64,000 nucleotides of DNA from Streptococcus macedonicus ACA-DC 198 (GTDB lineage Bacteria; Bacillota; Bacilli; Lactobacillales; Streptococcaceae): contig HE613569.1 of the NCBI GenBank assembly GCA_000283635.1, positions 769,501 through 833,500 of the forward strand, given 5' to 3'. The translations under genes and the position numbers were made by a program. The number at the start of each line of letters is the position of its first letter. Positions within the stretch are counted from its first letter, which is position 1. Under the pieces are notes generated by a model. The model saw nothing but the letters and a program-made list of their open reading frames with translations. It had not been told where the DNA came from and searched no databases. Positions 8,283-16,165 of the stretch are shown here, piece after piece.

Positions 8283-9836
8283 ATGGTTATTGATTTTCTA
8301 CAAAATTATGGGAGTTTTATTTTAGATGGTGCCCTGATGACGGTGTTTTTATCAGTCGTTTCAATGATTTTAGCACTTGTCTTGGGAGGTGTTGTTACTG
8401 CGGCACGAATGAGTGATAATCTGTTGATTCGCGGGCTAACGAAGCTATACATTGAAGTGGTTCGTGGTCTTCCAATGCTGGTTATTTTGTCACTGTTCTT
8501 TTACGGCCTACCTGAACTTGGTTTCAATGTTCCAGACGGTTCGCTCTTTGGCGTTGATTTAGACCGTCTGATTTCAGCTCTGATTGGTTTAACCGTTGGA
8601 GAATCGGTTTTTGTTGCTGAAATTTATCGCTCAGGGATTCAAGCTGTTGATTCAGGGCAGTTTGAAGGTGCTCGAAGTATTGGTTTTAATAAATTTCAGA
8701 CTTATCGTTATGTGATTATTCCACAGGCATTTAAAAATATTCTCCCAACCTTGGGAAATGAATTTGCCAATAATATCAAATCAAGTTCGCAAGCGTCGGT
8801 TATCGGGGTGGCAGATTTGATGTTCACAGCAAGCACGATTCAAGGGATTTCTTACAAACCTTTCCAAGCTGTTATCGCGGTTGGTATTGTTTATCTGCTC
8901 TTTACCTTTTCAACAACGCGCATTGTTGCCCATTACGAAAAGAAAATGAGCCACAGCACCGAAGAACCACTAACCATATCGGAAAAAATTCGTCAGATGA
9001 TGCAAACTATCAAGGCAAGCTGGAAAAAATTGACCTTAACCACCGCAATCATTGCTGCTATTGTCGGTATTTTCGCTTTGAATCATGGCGGAGCTTCAAA
9101 AACGGTTTCTAGTGTTGAGAAAATCAAAGAATCTGGACAACTTGTTGTTGCGACGAATATCGGCTACGCTCCATATGAATTTTACGATTTGACATCAGGA
9201 CATAAAAAGGCGGTTGGGGTTGACATTGCCTTTGCCCAACAATTAGCGGATAAATTGCAGGTGAAATTAGTCGTTAAAAATATGAATTTTGATTCTATTT
9301 TGGGAACCATTACCTCTGGAAATGCGGATATTGCCATTGCGGGAATGACAAAAACAAAAGAACGTGAAAAATCCGTTGATTTTACTGAAAATTATGTGAA
9401 GCAAACCAACAAAGTGGTTGTTCGAAAAGAGGTCGCCAGTCAATACACGTCAATTGAAAGTTTGGCGTCAACAACAATTGCTGTGCAAAAATCAACAACA
9501 CAAGCTGATGTGGTTGAGGATGATATTAAACCTCAACAAATCGTTGCCTTATCAAGCTTACCAGATGTTTTCTTAAATTTACTCCAAGGGAAAGTCGATG
9601 CGGTTGTTGCTGATGACACGGTTGCTGACCAATACATCGCAAGCAATGACAATCTAACATATGCCGATATTGAATTGCCGGGGACAACCGAAACAGCCAT
9701 GGCATTAACCAAAGGAAATAGTTCTTTGAAAGAATATGTTGACCAATTAATTGAGCAAGACAAAAAAGACGGCACCTTTGATAAATGGATGGCAGAATAT
9801 AGTGAATTAGCACAAAAAAATACAACAGAAGAATAG
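8283..9836 (+). CDS. Amino acid ABC transporter permease fused to substrate-binding protein
   Basis: A 517-residue fusion. Residues about 1-220 form a HisM/GlnP-type membrane domain (EAA-like region GARSIGFNKFQTYRYVIIPQA). After a further membrane anchor near 245-265, residues about 270-505 form a periplasmic-binding-protein-3 domain (GQLVVATNIGYAPYEF, GTITSGNADIAIAGMT). AGGAG precedes the ATG at 8283. Because the receptor is tethered, no separate lipoprotein is needed. The order, permease first and receptor last, is the reverse of the better-known GlnP with N-terminal receptors. It completes the transporter with the preceding ATPase. Confidence 0.88.
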   Translation: MVIDFLQNYGSFILDGALMTVFLSVVSMILALVLGGVVTAARMSDNLLIRGLTKLYIEVVRGLPMLVILSLFFYGLPELGFNVPDGSLFGVDLDRLISALIGLTVGESVFVAEIYRSGIQAVDSGQFEGARSIGFNKFQTYRYVIIPQAFKNILPTLGNEFANNIKSSSQASVIGVADLMFTASTIQGISYKPFQAVIAVGIVYLLFTFSTTRIVAHYEKKMSHSTEEPLTISEKIRQMMQTIKASWKKLTLTTAIIAAIVGIFALNHGGASKTVSSVEKIKESGQLVVATNIGYAPYEFYDLTSGHKKAVGVDIAFAQQLADKLQVKLVVKNMNFDSILGTITSGNADIAIAGMTKTKEREKSVDFTENYVKQTNKVVVRKEVASQYTSIESLASTTIAVQKSTTQADVVEDDIKPQQIVALSSLPDVFLNLLQGKVDAVVADDTVADQYIASNDNLTYADIELPGTTETAMALTKGNSSLKEYVDQLIEQDKKDGTFDKWMAEYSELAQKNTTEE

Positions 9837-9850
9837 AAAGAGGAATGTTT

Positions 9851-9953
9851 ATGTCAGTTGTAGATGGGACAAGTCGCTTGCGTAAGGTGCTAACTATGTA
9901 AACCTGAATTTTTAGTGAGTGCAGCACCAATTAATGTGATTTCAGAACAATAA
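9851..9953 (+). pseudogene. Possible internally deleted gene remnant
   Basis: AAAGAGGAATGTTT precedes an ATG opening a 16-codon frame (MSVVDGTSRLRKVLTM, stop at 9899-9901). Directly after, in another frame, a protein-like tail (PEFLVSAAPINVISEQ, stop 9951-9953) runs up to the ribosome site of the next gene. The two ends could be the head and tail of one gene whose middle was deleted. The family is not recognisable. Alternatively the first frame is just a small peptide gene. Confidence 0.35.
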
Positions 9954-9965
9954 AGGAGTATCATC

Positions 9966-11603
9966 ATGAAATTTGAAACCATAGAAGCCTATAATCTGCC
10001 AGAACGTATCGAAGCCATTTCAAAATATTTAGTCTCTATTCTTTCGGTTAATGGAACCAGTGGGGAAGTTGCCGTTGCAGATGTCATTTATAAGCTCGTC
10101 AAATCAGTACCTTATTTTAAAGAACACCCTAGGCGTGTCTGGCAGCAAGCTTTGGAACAAGATAGTTTGAAGCGTAAAAATAACTTTGCTCTTTTGAAAA
10201 AAGAAGGAACAAAGCAGACTGTCATTCTTCATTCTCACATGGATACGGTTGGCGTTGAAGATTATGGTCTATGGTCCTTTACTTTAAAAGAAATCGCCCA
10301 TGACTCTGATGCACTGCAAGCATTTTTCAAGACTTATGACGAAGATCCTCTCATTCAAAAACACGCTCAATCTGGTGATTGGCTTTTTGGACGTGGAATT
10401 CTTGACATGAAATCAGGTGATGCAGTCAATATCGCAACGATTTTCTATTATATGGAACACATGGATGAGTTGCCCTGCAATCTGCTTTTGATGACAAATG
10501 CCGTAGAAGAAAATGACCATACAGGTGTCATTCAGGCTTCTAGTGAGTTGTTGCGTTTGCGTCAAGAGGGATACGATTTCAAAGCTGCCATAAACACTGA
10601 TTTTATTTCACCGTCGTATGAAGGAGATGAGAAAAAGTACATTTACACAGGCGCAGCTGGAAAAATGCTAACGTGTTTTTACATCAAGGGGCGTGAAACA
10701 CATGTTGGAAGCTGTTTAATGGGAATTGATGCGACGCTTATCTCAAGTGCTATTAATCTGAAAATCAATACCAATCTTGATTTGGTTGAAACCATTTCCA
10801 ATGAGGAAATTTTGCCAAGTTCTGCCTTACTGCAACGTGACTGCAAAGATTTCTACAATGTGCAAACGAATAAACGAGCCAATCTGTATTTCAATACATT
10901 TTTGTATGAAAAGAGTGCTGATGCGGTTTTGCAGACTTTGTTAGCTGCTAGTAAAGAAGCTGTTCAAGAAGTGACAACAAACTATGAGGAACGTTTCAAA
11001 CTCTACACAGAAAGAAGCCATATTCACAGTAATATCAGCCACGACATTGTAGTAATGACATTTGATGAATACCTTGCTAGATTAGCGAAAAAAGGCTATG
11101 ACACGAAGATGCTCATTTCAAGCTTTTTGAATCAAATTAAAGATTATGATAAACGAGAAGTCGGCTTTCAATTAATTGATTATCTAGAAGCTAAAACACA
11201 ATCAGACGAAGCAAAGGTAGTTGTCTTTTTAGCACCACCATTTTGCCCACACAATTATACGGATTCTGATAGCGAGGTTGACCAAGCACTCGAACAAATG
11301 ATGACAGAATTTCCAGAACAAAATTTTGTCAAACGTCGTTTTTTCCCATTTTTGAGTGATTCAAGTTACCTTGCCATGCGGGAAACGACAGAAGATATTA
11401 ACAAGCTTAAAGCTAATTTTCCGTTAATGGATAGCATTTACCCATTGCCAGTTGATACCATTAGAACACTTGATATTCCTGCTGTTGATTTAGGTGTTTA
11501 CGGCATTGGTGCACATACTTGGAAAGAGAGAATTTATAAACCATATTCTTATCACACCCTTCCTAAAGTCATCAGAAGTTTTATTGAACATCTCACCAAG
11601 TAA
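9966..11603 (+). CDS. RocB-like M20 family peptidase/deacylase
   Basis: A 545-residue zinc metallopeptidase of the M20 (ArgE/DapE/CPG2) clan resembling RocB of arginine utilisation. Metal-binding signatures are visible: ILHSHMDTVGVEDY (His and Asp of the first site, about residue 93), GRGILDMKSGDAVN (bridging Asp, about 142), and NAVEENDHTG (catalytic Glu pair, about 180). The C-terminal third is longer than in small M20 peptidases, as in RocB. AAAGGAG precedes the ATG. It follows the amino acid transporter and may process the imported compound; actual substrate unknown. Confidence 0.8.
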   Translation: MKFETIEAYNLPERIEAISKYLVSILSVNGTSGEVAVADVIYKLVKSVPYFKEHPRRVWQQALEQDSLKRKNNFALLKKEGTKQTVILHSHMDTVGVEDYGLWSFTLKEIAHDSDALQAFFKTYDEDPLIQKHAQSGDWLFGRGILDMKSGDAVNIATIFYYMEHMDELPCNLLLMTNAVEENDHTGVIQASSELLRLRQEGYDFKAAINTDFISPSYEGDEKKYIYTGAAGKMLTCFYIKGRETHVGSCLMGIDATLISSAINLKINTNLDLVETISNEEILPSSALLQRDCKDFYNVQTNKRANLYFNTFLYEKSADAVLQTLLAASKEAVQEVTTNYEERFKLYTERSHIHSNISHDIVVMTFDEYLARLAKKGYDTKMLISSFLNQIKDYDKREVGFQLIDYLEAKTQSDEAKVVVFLAPPFCPHNYTDSDSEVDQALEQMMTEFPEQNFVKRRFFPFLSDSSYLAMRETTEDINKLKANFPLMDSIYPLPVDTIRTLDIPAVDLGVYGIGAHTWKERIYKPYSYHTLPKVIRSFIEHLTK

Positions 11604-11636
11604 CAAGAAATAAATTTAGAAAATTTCGAAAAGTGC

Positions 11637-11664
11637 TTGAAATTTCCAAAATTTAGGATATAAT
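11637..11664 (+). promoter_or_regulatory. Promoter of the trp transporter leader
   Basis: TTGAAA (11637-11642), 16-bp spacer, TATAAT (11659-11664). Transcription would start near 11671, shortly before the ribosome site of the leader peptide. Confidence 0.75.
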
Positions 11665-11691
11665 TATAAAAAAACACAGGAGGAAGCTAAG

Positions 11692-11739
11692 ATGAACATG
11701 ACACAAACTCTTACAAATTGGCAAAGTTGGCGTAAGTAG
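11692..11739 (+). CDS. Trp-codon leader peptide (attenuation of trpXYZ)
   Basis: Fifteen codons, MNMTQTLTNWQSWRK, with AGGAGGA at 11678-11684 and two Trp codons (11719 and 11728) just before the stop. CTTAC (11710-11714) and GTAAG (11732-11736) can pair around the Trp codons, then a 10-bp hairpin and an intrinsic terminator follow before trpX. This is the layout of ribosome-mediated attenuation: stalling at Trp codons under tryptophan shortage should alter folding and permit read-through into the transporter genes. Function is inferred from layout; no alternative antiterminator fold was proven by eye. Confidence 0.75.
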   Translation: MNMTQTLTNWQSWRK

Positions 11740-11757
11740 AGTTGTGTTTATGTGTTT

Positions 11758-11800
11758 GCATAGATACGACTTTTGGAGTGCTTCTAAAAAGTATCTATGC
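11758..11800 (+). promoter_or_regulatory. Leader RNA hairpin between leader peptide and terminator
   Basis: GCATAGATAC (11758-11767) pairs perfectly with GTATCTATGC (11791-11800), with a second inner pairing CTTTT/AAAAG. It may be the alternative or protector structure of the attenuator. Confidence 0.6.
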
Positions 11801-11821
11801 GCTAATCTTAGTTACAAAGAT

Positions 11822-11863
11822 AAAAAAGCGTGTAGTAAGTAATTACTAGACGCTTTTCTTTTT
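11822..11863 (+). terminator. Attenuator terminator before trpX
   Basis: AAAAGCGT and TAGTAA on the left pair with TTACTA and ACGCTTTT on the right (one G-G mismatch), followed by TTTTCTTTTT. It lies between the Trp leader peptide and trpX, so it must be bypassed to express the transporter. Confidence 0.85.
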
Positions 11864-11920
11864 AGTTGACTCACCCTGCTGATAGATAATGTTAAGATTT
11901 TAAAACCAACGGAGAAAAGA

Positions 11921-12922
11921 ATGAAAAATAAAGCACTTATTGGAACCCTTATTACTCTTGTTATTTTAGTTGCTGGTTCGATGATTTATGACCAGACTAA
12001 AAGCGATTCAAGTAAAAATGATGTGGTTAAAATTGGTATTTTGCAGTATGTGACGCACGATGCTCTAGATGAGATTGAAAGAGGAATTGAAGACGGTCTT
12101 GCTGAGGCTGGCTATGATAGTGATAACGCTGAAATTACGGTGTTGAATGCTGAAGGTGACCAAAGCAAGATTCAAACGATGAGTAAGCAGTTGGTCAATG
12201 CTAAAAACGATGTTTTGATTGGTATTGCAACACCAGCGGCACAAGGTTTGGCGTCAGCAACGAGTGATATTCCAGTTGTTATGGGAGCTATTTCTGACCC
12301 AGTTGGTGCAAAATTAGTTAAAAATCTTGAAGAACCAGAAGGAAACGTAACAGGGGTTTCCAACCAAGTTCCGATTGAACAAACCGTAGATCTTATTCAA
12401 GAGATTACACCAAATGCCAAGACAATCGGTGTTTTATATGCTAGTAGCGAGGATAATTCAGTATCACAAGTCGCTGAATTTAAAGAGGATGCTGAAGCTG
12501 CAGGCATTAATGTCATTGAATACGCCGTACCGTCAACAAATGAAATCACAACAACAATGTCGGTCATGACAGGAAAAGTTGATGCTATCTTTGTTCCACA
12601 AGACAATACCATTGCATCAGCCTTTACGACGGTTGTTAATGCTGCCAATGCTGCGAAAATTCCGATTTATTCATGCGTTGATACAATGGTAGAGCAAGGA
12701 AGCATTGCATCAGTTGCCCAAAGTCAGTATGATTTAGGTGTGGAAACGGCAAAAATTGCTGTTAAATTGTTAGCAGGTAAAAAAGTGTCAGAGGTTCCTG
12801 TCAATATTGTCAATACAGGGACGCCAACCCTTAATTTGAAAGCCGCACAAGAGCTTGGTATTACAATACCAGATAGTGTTCTTTCAGAAGCCACAGTGGC
12901 TGTTGAGGCAGATGATAATTAA
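11921..12922 (+). CDS. trpX: Tryptophan ABC transporter substrate-binding protein TrpX
   Basis: A 333-residue extracellular receptor of the ABC_sub_bind (PF04392) family. It has an N-terminal hydrophobic anchor (residues 4-22, no lipobox Cys, so probably held by an uncleaved or cleaved signal peptide) and the family motif KIGILQYVTHDALDEIERGIEDGL at the start of the mature domain. GGAGAAAAG precedes the ATG. It heads a three-gene operon with a permease and ATPase. The Trp-codon leader upstream supports tryptophan as ligand, as for streptococcal TrpXYZ. The specificity is inferred from regulation and context, not from binding residues. Confidence 0.85.
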   Translation: MKNKALIGTLITLVILVAGSMIYDQTKSDSSKNDVVKIGILQYVTHDALDEIERGIEDGLAEAGYDSDNAEITVLNAEGDQSKIQTMSKQLVNAKNDVLIGIATPAAQGLASATSDIPVVMGAISDPVGAKLVKNLEEPEGNVTGVSNQVPIEQTVDLIQEITPNAKTIGVLYASSEDNSVSQVAEFKEDAEAAGINVIEYAVPSTNEITTTMSVMTGKVDAIFVPQDNTIASAFTTVVNAANAAKIPIYSCVDTMVEQGSIASVAQSQYDLGVETAKIAVKLLAGKKVSEVPVNIVNTGTPTLNLKAAQELGITIPDSVLSEATVAVEADDN

Positions 12923-12942
12923 GAAAGAAGGAGAAAAATCAG

Positions 12943-13812
12943 ATGATTATTTCGTCAGTATCACAAGGGCTTTTGTGGGGAATTCTTGGTCTAGGAATTT
13001 ACCTTACCTTTAGAATCTTGAACTTTCCAGATATGACAACAGAAGGCTCATTTCCGCTTGGAGGAGCAGTGGCTGTTACTTTGATGAACCATGGTTTTCA
13101 TCCTGTTTTAGCAACACTTGCAGGAATGCTTGCAGGGTGTTTTGCAGGGCTTGTGACAGGCTTGCTTTATACCAAAGGAAAAATCCCAACCATTTTAGCA
13201 GGAATTTTGGTGATGACCTCTTGTAACTCAATCATGCTCATGATTATGAAACGTGCTAATCTTGGCTTGCTTGATATTAAAACATTGCAAGATTTATTCC
13301 CGTTTGCAGACAGCACTAACTTGCTGATTATTGGTCTTTTAGCGGTTGCTATTGTTATTTCAGGATTGATTTTCTTCCTATACACACGACTTGGTCAGGC
13401 TTATATTGCTACTGGTGATAACCGTGATATGGCAAAAAGTTTTGGGATTAATACCGACCGCATGGAAGTTATGGGGCTTACGATTTCAAATGGGTTGATT
13501 GCTTTGTCAGGTGCTCTTGTCAGCCAACAAGATGGCTACGCTGATGTCTCAAAAGGAATTGGTGTGATTGTTATCGGGCTTGCTAGTATCATTATCGGAG
13601 AAGTGTTGTATTCAACTGGTCTAACACTTTTAGAGCGTTTGATTGCCATTGTTGTTGGGTCGATTTTGTATCAATTCTTAATCACGGCAGTTATTTCCCT
13701 TGGCTTCAATACGAACTACCTCAAATTGTTTAGTGCACTTGTCTTGGCACTCTGTCTCATGGTTCCCGTTCTTAAAAATAAATTTTTCAAAGGAGTGACC
13801 TTATCGCGATGA
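12943..13812 (+). CDS. trpY: Tryptophan ABC transporter permease TrpY
   Basis: A 289-residue integral membrane protein of the BPD_transp_2 (LivH-like) type with about 8 hydrophobic helices; FRILNFPDMTTEGSFPLGGA near residue 25 is typical of the PF04392-linked permeases. AGAAGGAGAAAAATCAG precedes the ATG at 12943. It forms the channel of the TrpXYZ importer; its last codons overlap the ATPase gene by 4 nt, implying translational coupling. A single permease gene suggests a homodimeric pore. Confidence 0.85.
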   Translation: MIISSVSQGLLWGILGLGIYLTFRILNFPDMTTEGSFPLGGAVAVTLMNHGFHPVLATLAGMLAGCFAGLVTGLLYTKGKIPTILAGILVMTSCNSIMLMIMKRANLGLLDIKTLQDLFPFADSTNLLIIGLLAVAIVISGLIFFLYTRLGQAYIATGDNRDMAKSFGINTDRMEVMGLTISNGLIALSGALVSQQDGYADVSKGIGVIVIGLASIIIGEVLYSTGLTLLERLIAIVVGSILYQFLITAVISLGFNTNYLKLFSALVLALCLMVPVLKNKFFKGVTLSR

Positions 13813-14567
13813 AAAAAATTGTAGAATTAAAAAATGCTACCGTTCAAGTTAATAACGGTCTTGACGAGGTCAAAACAATCCTTGATGACGTGAATTTGAC
13901 GATTTATGAACATGATTTTTTGACGATTTTAGGTGGGAATGGTGCTGGGAAGTCAACGCTTTTTAACGTGATTGCTGGAACTTTGATGTTGACTAGCGGA
14001 AGCATTTATATCCTAGACAAAGATGTGACGCATTCACCTGCTGAAAAACGTGCTAACTATTTGGCGCGTGTCTTTCAAGACCCTAAAATGGGAACAGCAC
14101 CACGTATGACTGTGGCTGAGAATCTTCTTATTGCCAAATATCGTGGTGAAAAACGTGGTCTTTTGCCACGAAAAATTCATGCGTTTACCGATGAATTTCA
14201 AGCGTTGGTTGCACGAACTGGTAATGGTCTTGAAAAGCATTTGGAAACGCCGACTGGGCTTTTATCAGGCGGGCAACGTCAAGCACTTAGCTTGCTCATG
14301 GCAACGCTAAAACGCCCAGAATTGTTGCTACTTGATGAACATACGGCAGCCCTTGACCCTAAAACGAGTGTATCCTTGATGAATGTAACAGATGAATTTG
14401 TAACAGGTGACCACTTGACAGCACTCATGATTACACACCACATGGAAGACGCTCTGAAATATGGCAACCGTTTGATTGTTATGAAAGACGGCAAAATTAT
14501 CAAAGATCTTAATCAAGACGAAAAAGCCCAAATGGCAATCGCTGATTATTATCAATTGTTTGAGTGA
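13809..14567 (+). CDS. trpZ: Tryptophan ABC transporter ATP-binding protein TrpZ
   Basis: A 252-residue ABC ATPase with Walker A GGNGAGKST (about residue 43), signature LSGGQRQA, Walker B LLLLDEH and the H-loop His in ITHHMEDA. The residue after the catalytic Glu is His, where Pro is usual. It starts inside the last codons of trpY (4-nt overlap) and ends the operon before a terminator. It drives uptake through TrpXY. Confidence 0.87.
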   Translation: MKKIVELKNATVQVNNGLDEVKTILDDVNLTIYEHDFLTILGGNGAGKSTLFNVIAGTLMLTSGSIYILDKDVTHSPAEKRANYLARVFQDPKMGTAPRMTVAENLLIAKYRGEKRGLLPRKIHAFTDEFQALVARTGNGLEKHLETPTGLLSGGQRQALSLLMATLKRPELLLLDEHTAALDPKTSVSLMNVTDEFVTGDHLTALMITHHMEDALKYGNRLIVMKDGKIIKDLNQDEKAQMAIADYYQLFE

Positions 14568-14646
14568 GAGAACAGCGCATTGTTATACAAAAACTAAAAT
14601 GATATTTTTCTTAAAATGTAAGATAATGTTGTAAAAAAAACTCCAT

Positions 14647-14677
14647 AAAGCACTAGCATAGTACTGTTAGTGCTTTT
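14647..14677 (+). terminator. Terminator after trpXYZ
   Basis: AAAGCACTA (14647-14655) pairs with TAGTGCTTT (14668-14676), followed by a short T run. Confidence 0.75.
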
Positions 14678-14742
14678 ATTGTGATTAAGGTTTATGATAA
14701 AATAAATATAATTTTAAACAGAATAATGGGAGAACGGGATTT

Positions 14743-15015
14743 ATGACGACAATTAGGAGTGATAAGGAGACTGCACAAACTTACGCTAGTCAGCTTGTGA
14801 CTGCTTGTCAAACATTAAGTGACGTTGGTAATGCTAGTCAAGATACACAAACGGAGCTTCAAGGGAATACAAAAGCTCACGACCTTATGGAAGAATCAAA
14901 GTCTTTGTTAGCACAAATTGTGTCAAGTGTTGAAACAGCTTCTCAAAATCTTCATTCGGTAGCTAGTGATTTTGAAGTGGTGGATCAATTGGGTGCAGAA
15001 AGTTTTGGGAGTTAA
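14743..15015 (+). CDS. Type VII LXG-associated helical protein (TIGR04197/DUF3130, Lap1-like)
   Basis: A 90-residue WXG100-like small protein with no signal peptide, predicted as two long helices; the pattern (MTTIRSDKETAQTYASQLV... and ...DQLGAESFGS) matches the TIGR04197/DUF3130 family as I know it. Such proteins (Lap1) bind the LXG domain of a type VII toxin together with a DUF3958 partner and target it to the EssC secretion machine. GGGAGAACGGGATTT precedes the ATG. Remains of the partner (15022-15382) and of an LXG toxin start (15372) follow directly. The gene itself appears intact although its cargo is gone. Confidence 0.75.
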   Translation: MTTIRSDKETAQTYASQLVTACQTLSDVGNASQDTQTELQGNTKAHDLMEESKSLLAQIVSSVETASQNLHSVASDFEVVDQLGAESFGS

Positions 15016-15021
15016 GTTAGA

Positions 15022-15382
15022 GTGGCTAGTAAAGATAGATTAATTCAAAAAGAATGTCAAATTATTGCAGTTTTTTGAGGAAGCGACGACGGATAATCGT
15101 AAGCTTGCAGAAAGTATTTCTAATGATTTTGAATGGTATGATAGGGAAAGTCTAAGGTTAGAAAATAGCCTTTGGGAAATTTTAGAGCACAGCCATTATG
15201 CAGGCGAGATTGAGCTTAATAATAATCAGCAAAGAGGTTTTCGGTCACGAACTTTTGATTGTGTGATTGATTCGATTGTTGATTTAAAAAAAGAGGAGAT
15301 ACGGCTTGAAGATGAGATAGACAACGTCCGCAATGAAAGACGTAAGTTATCTTTACAGGGGGAGAAACGAAATGGGACTTAA
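15022..15382 (+). pseudogene. DUF3958 (Lap2-like) LXG partner, frameshifted
   Basis: A GTG at 15022 opens VASKDRLIQKECQIIA, the expected head of a DUF3958 protein, but the frame stops at a TGA after GCAGTTTTTT (about 15067-15077). The rest (QFFEEATTDNRKLAE... to ...QGEKRNGT, about 105 residues, strongly helical) continues in another frame to 15382. One indel near the T6 run explains this. A TTG at 15065 could start the second part, but it has no ribosome site. In intact loci Lap2 pairs with Lap1 on the LXG domain. Confidence 0.65.
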
Positions 15383-15446
15383 TATGACTTTGGAGCAGTC
15401 AGAAGAACAAGCAAGGAGCACGCAGTCTGTTTGTCAAGCAGAATAG
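15372..15446 (+). pseudogene. 5' stub of an LXG-domain type VII toxin gene
   Basis: GGGGAGAAACGAA precedes an ATG at 15372 that overlaps the end of the lap2 remnant. It encodes MGLNMTLEQSEEQARSTQSV and a few more residues, which looks like the start of an LXG domain, then stops at TAG 15444-15446. Everything else of the toxin is missing, replaced at once by the small membrane protein remnant that follows. A deletion removing the toxin body is the simplest reading. Confidence 0.55.
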
Positions 15447-15447
15447 G

Positions 15448-15941
15448 AAGAAAACAATAATTGTCTCTGTCATAATTGTTCTCCTTGTGCTTGTTGCTTC
15501 GTTTTTTGGTTACCGAGCTTATCGTTATCATGATTTTAAAAGGGCTTATGAAAAGGGAACAACTTATGAGCAGTTAGATGTTTTGATGAATAATTCAAGG
15601 TATATAAAAAATTAGATAGATTAGGATATAATGTTGCTGATAAGGAGAGTTTAATAGGTGGTGTTGTTCCACGGATTCTAAATCAAAAGAAAACTGTTTG
15701 GGTTTATCGTCCTAAGAATGATAAGTTTGAAATATCTTATACTCTTGATGAAGAAACGGAAGTTTATTTTGAACTAAATCAAAAATTAAAAATGTTTGAT
15801 ACATATGTAATGATTTCTGATAACGGTGGCATACACTACGGAGAAAGTCTAACATCATCACAGCAGGAAAAATTGCTAAAGGTAGTCAAAAAGGAACTTA
15901 AAACCATGTTGAAAACTATTTATGAATCAATGTATGACTAA
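15448..15941 (+). pseudogene. Membrane-anchored small protein, frameshifted (possible LXG immunity remnant)
   Basis: Frame one reads KKTIIVSVIIVLLVLVASFF (a single membrane helix) followed by YHDFKRAYEKGTTYEQLDVLM and stops at about 15615. After TATAAAAAATTAG the other frame goes on with KLDRLGYNVADKESLIGGVVPR up to ...MLKTIYESMYD, stop 15939-15941. One indel in the A6 run near 15605 separates the halves. Position directly behind an LXG toxin stub suggests an immunity protein, but I recognise no family. Confidence 0.5.
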
Positions 15942-16025
15942 TACTTAGAGAATTTTAAAATTAGTGAAACTGAGTCAAAGTGCTCAGCTTTTTCATCCCC
16001 ACAATCGAGCTCTCTAATTCCAAAA

Positions 16026-16055
16026 GAAGAAAATCTTCTGAAAATATGGTATAAT
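16026..16055 (+). promoter_or_regulatory. Promoter of the RNase J2 gene
   Basis: TGGTATAAT (TATAAT at 16050-16055) is an extended -10 box. AGAAGA-AAA-TCTTCT (16026-16040) forms a dyad over the -35 region. The leader of about 105 nt carries a 5-codon frame MKKAK near 16109 and AGCAAA/TTTGCT pairing. Confidence 0.55.
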
Positions 16056-16165
16056 AATAGTGCTGTAATTCGACTTGCTAACCTTTTTTGGAGGCAAGGA
16101 CCGTTTGTATGAAAAAAGCAAAGTAATTTGCTCGTATAAAAAATAAATGAGGAGAAAACATCGTA

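Noticed and set aside
11692..11863. T-box riboswitch before trpXYZ
   Set aside because: No T-box sequence of the AGGGTGGNACCGCG type is present, and the leader is too short. A translated Trp-codon leader explains the layout better.
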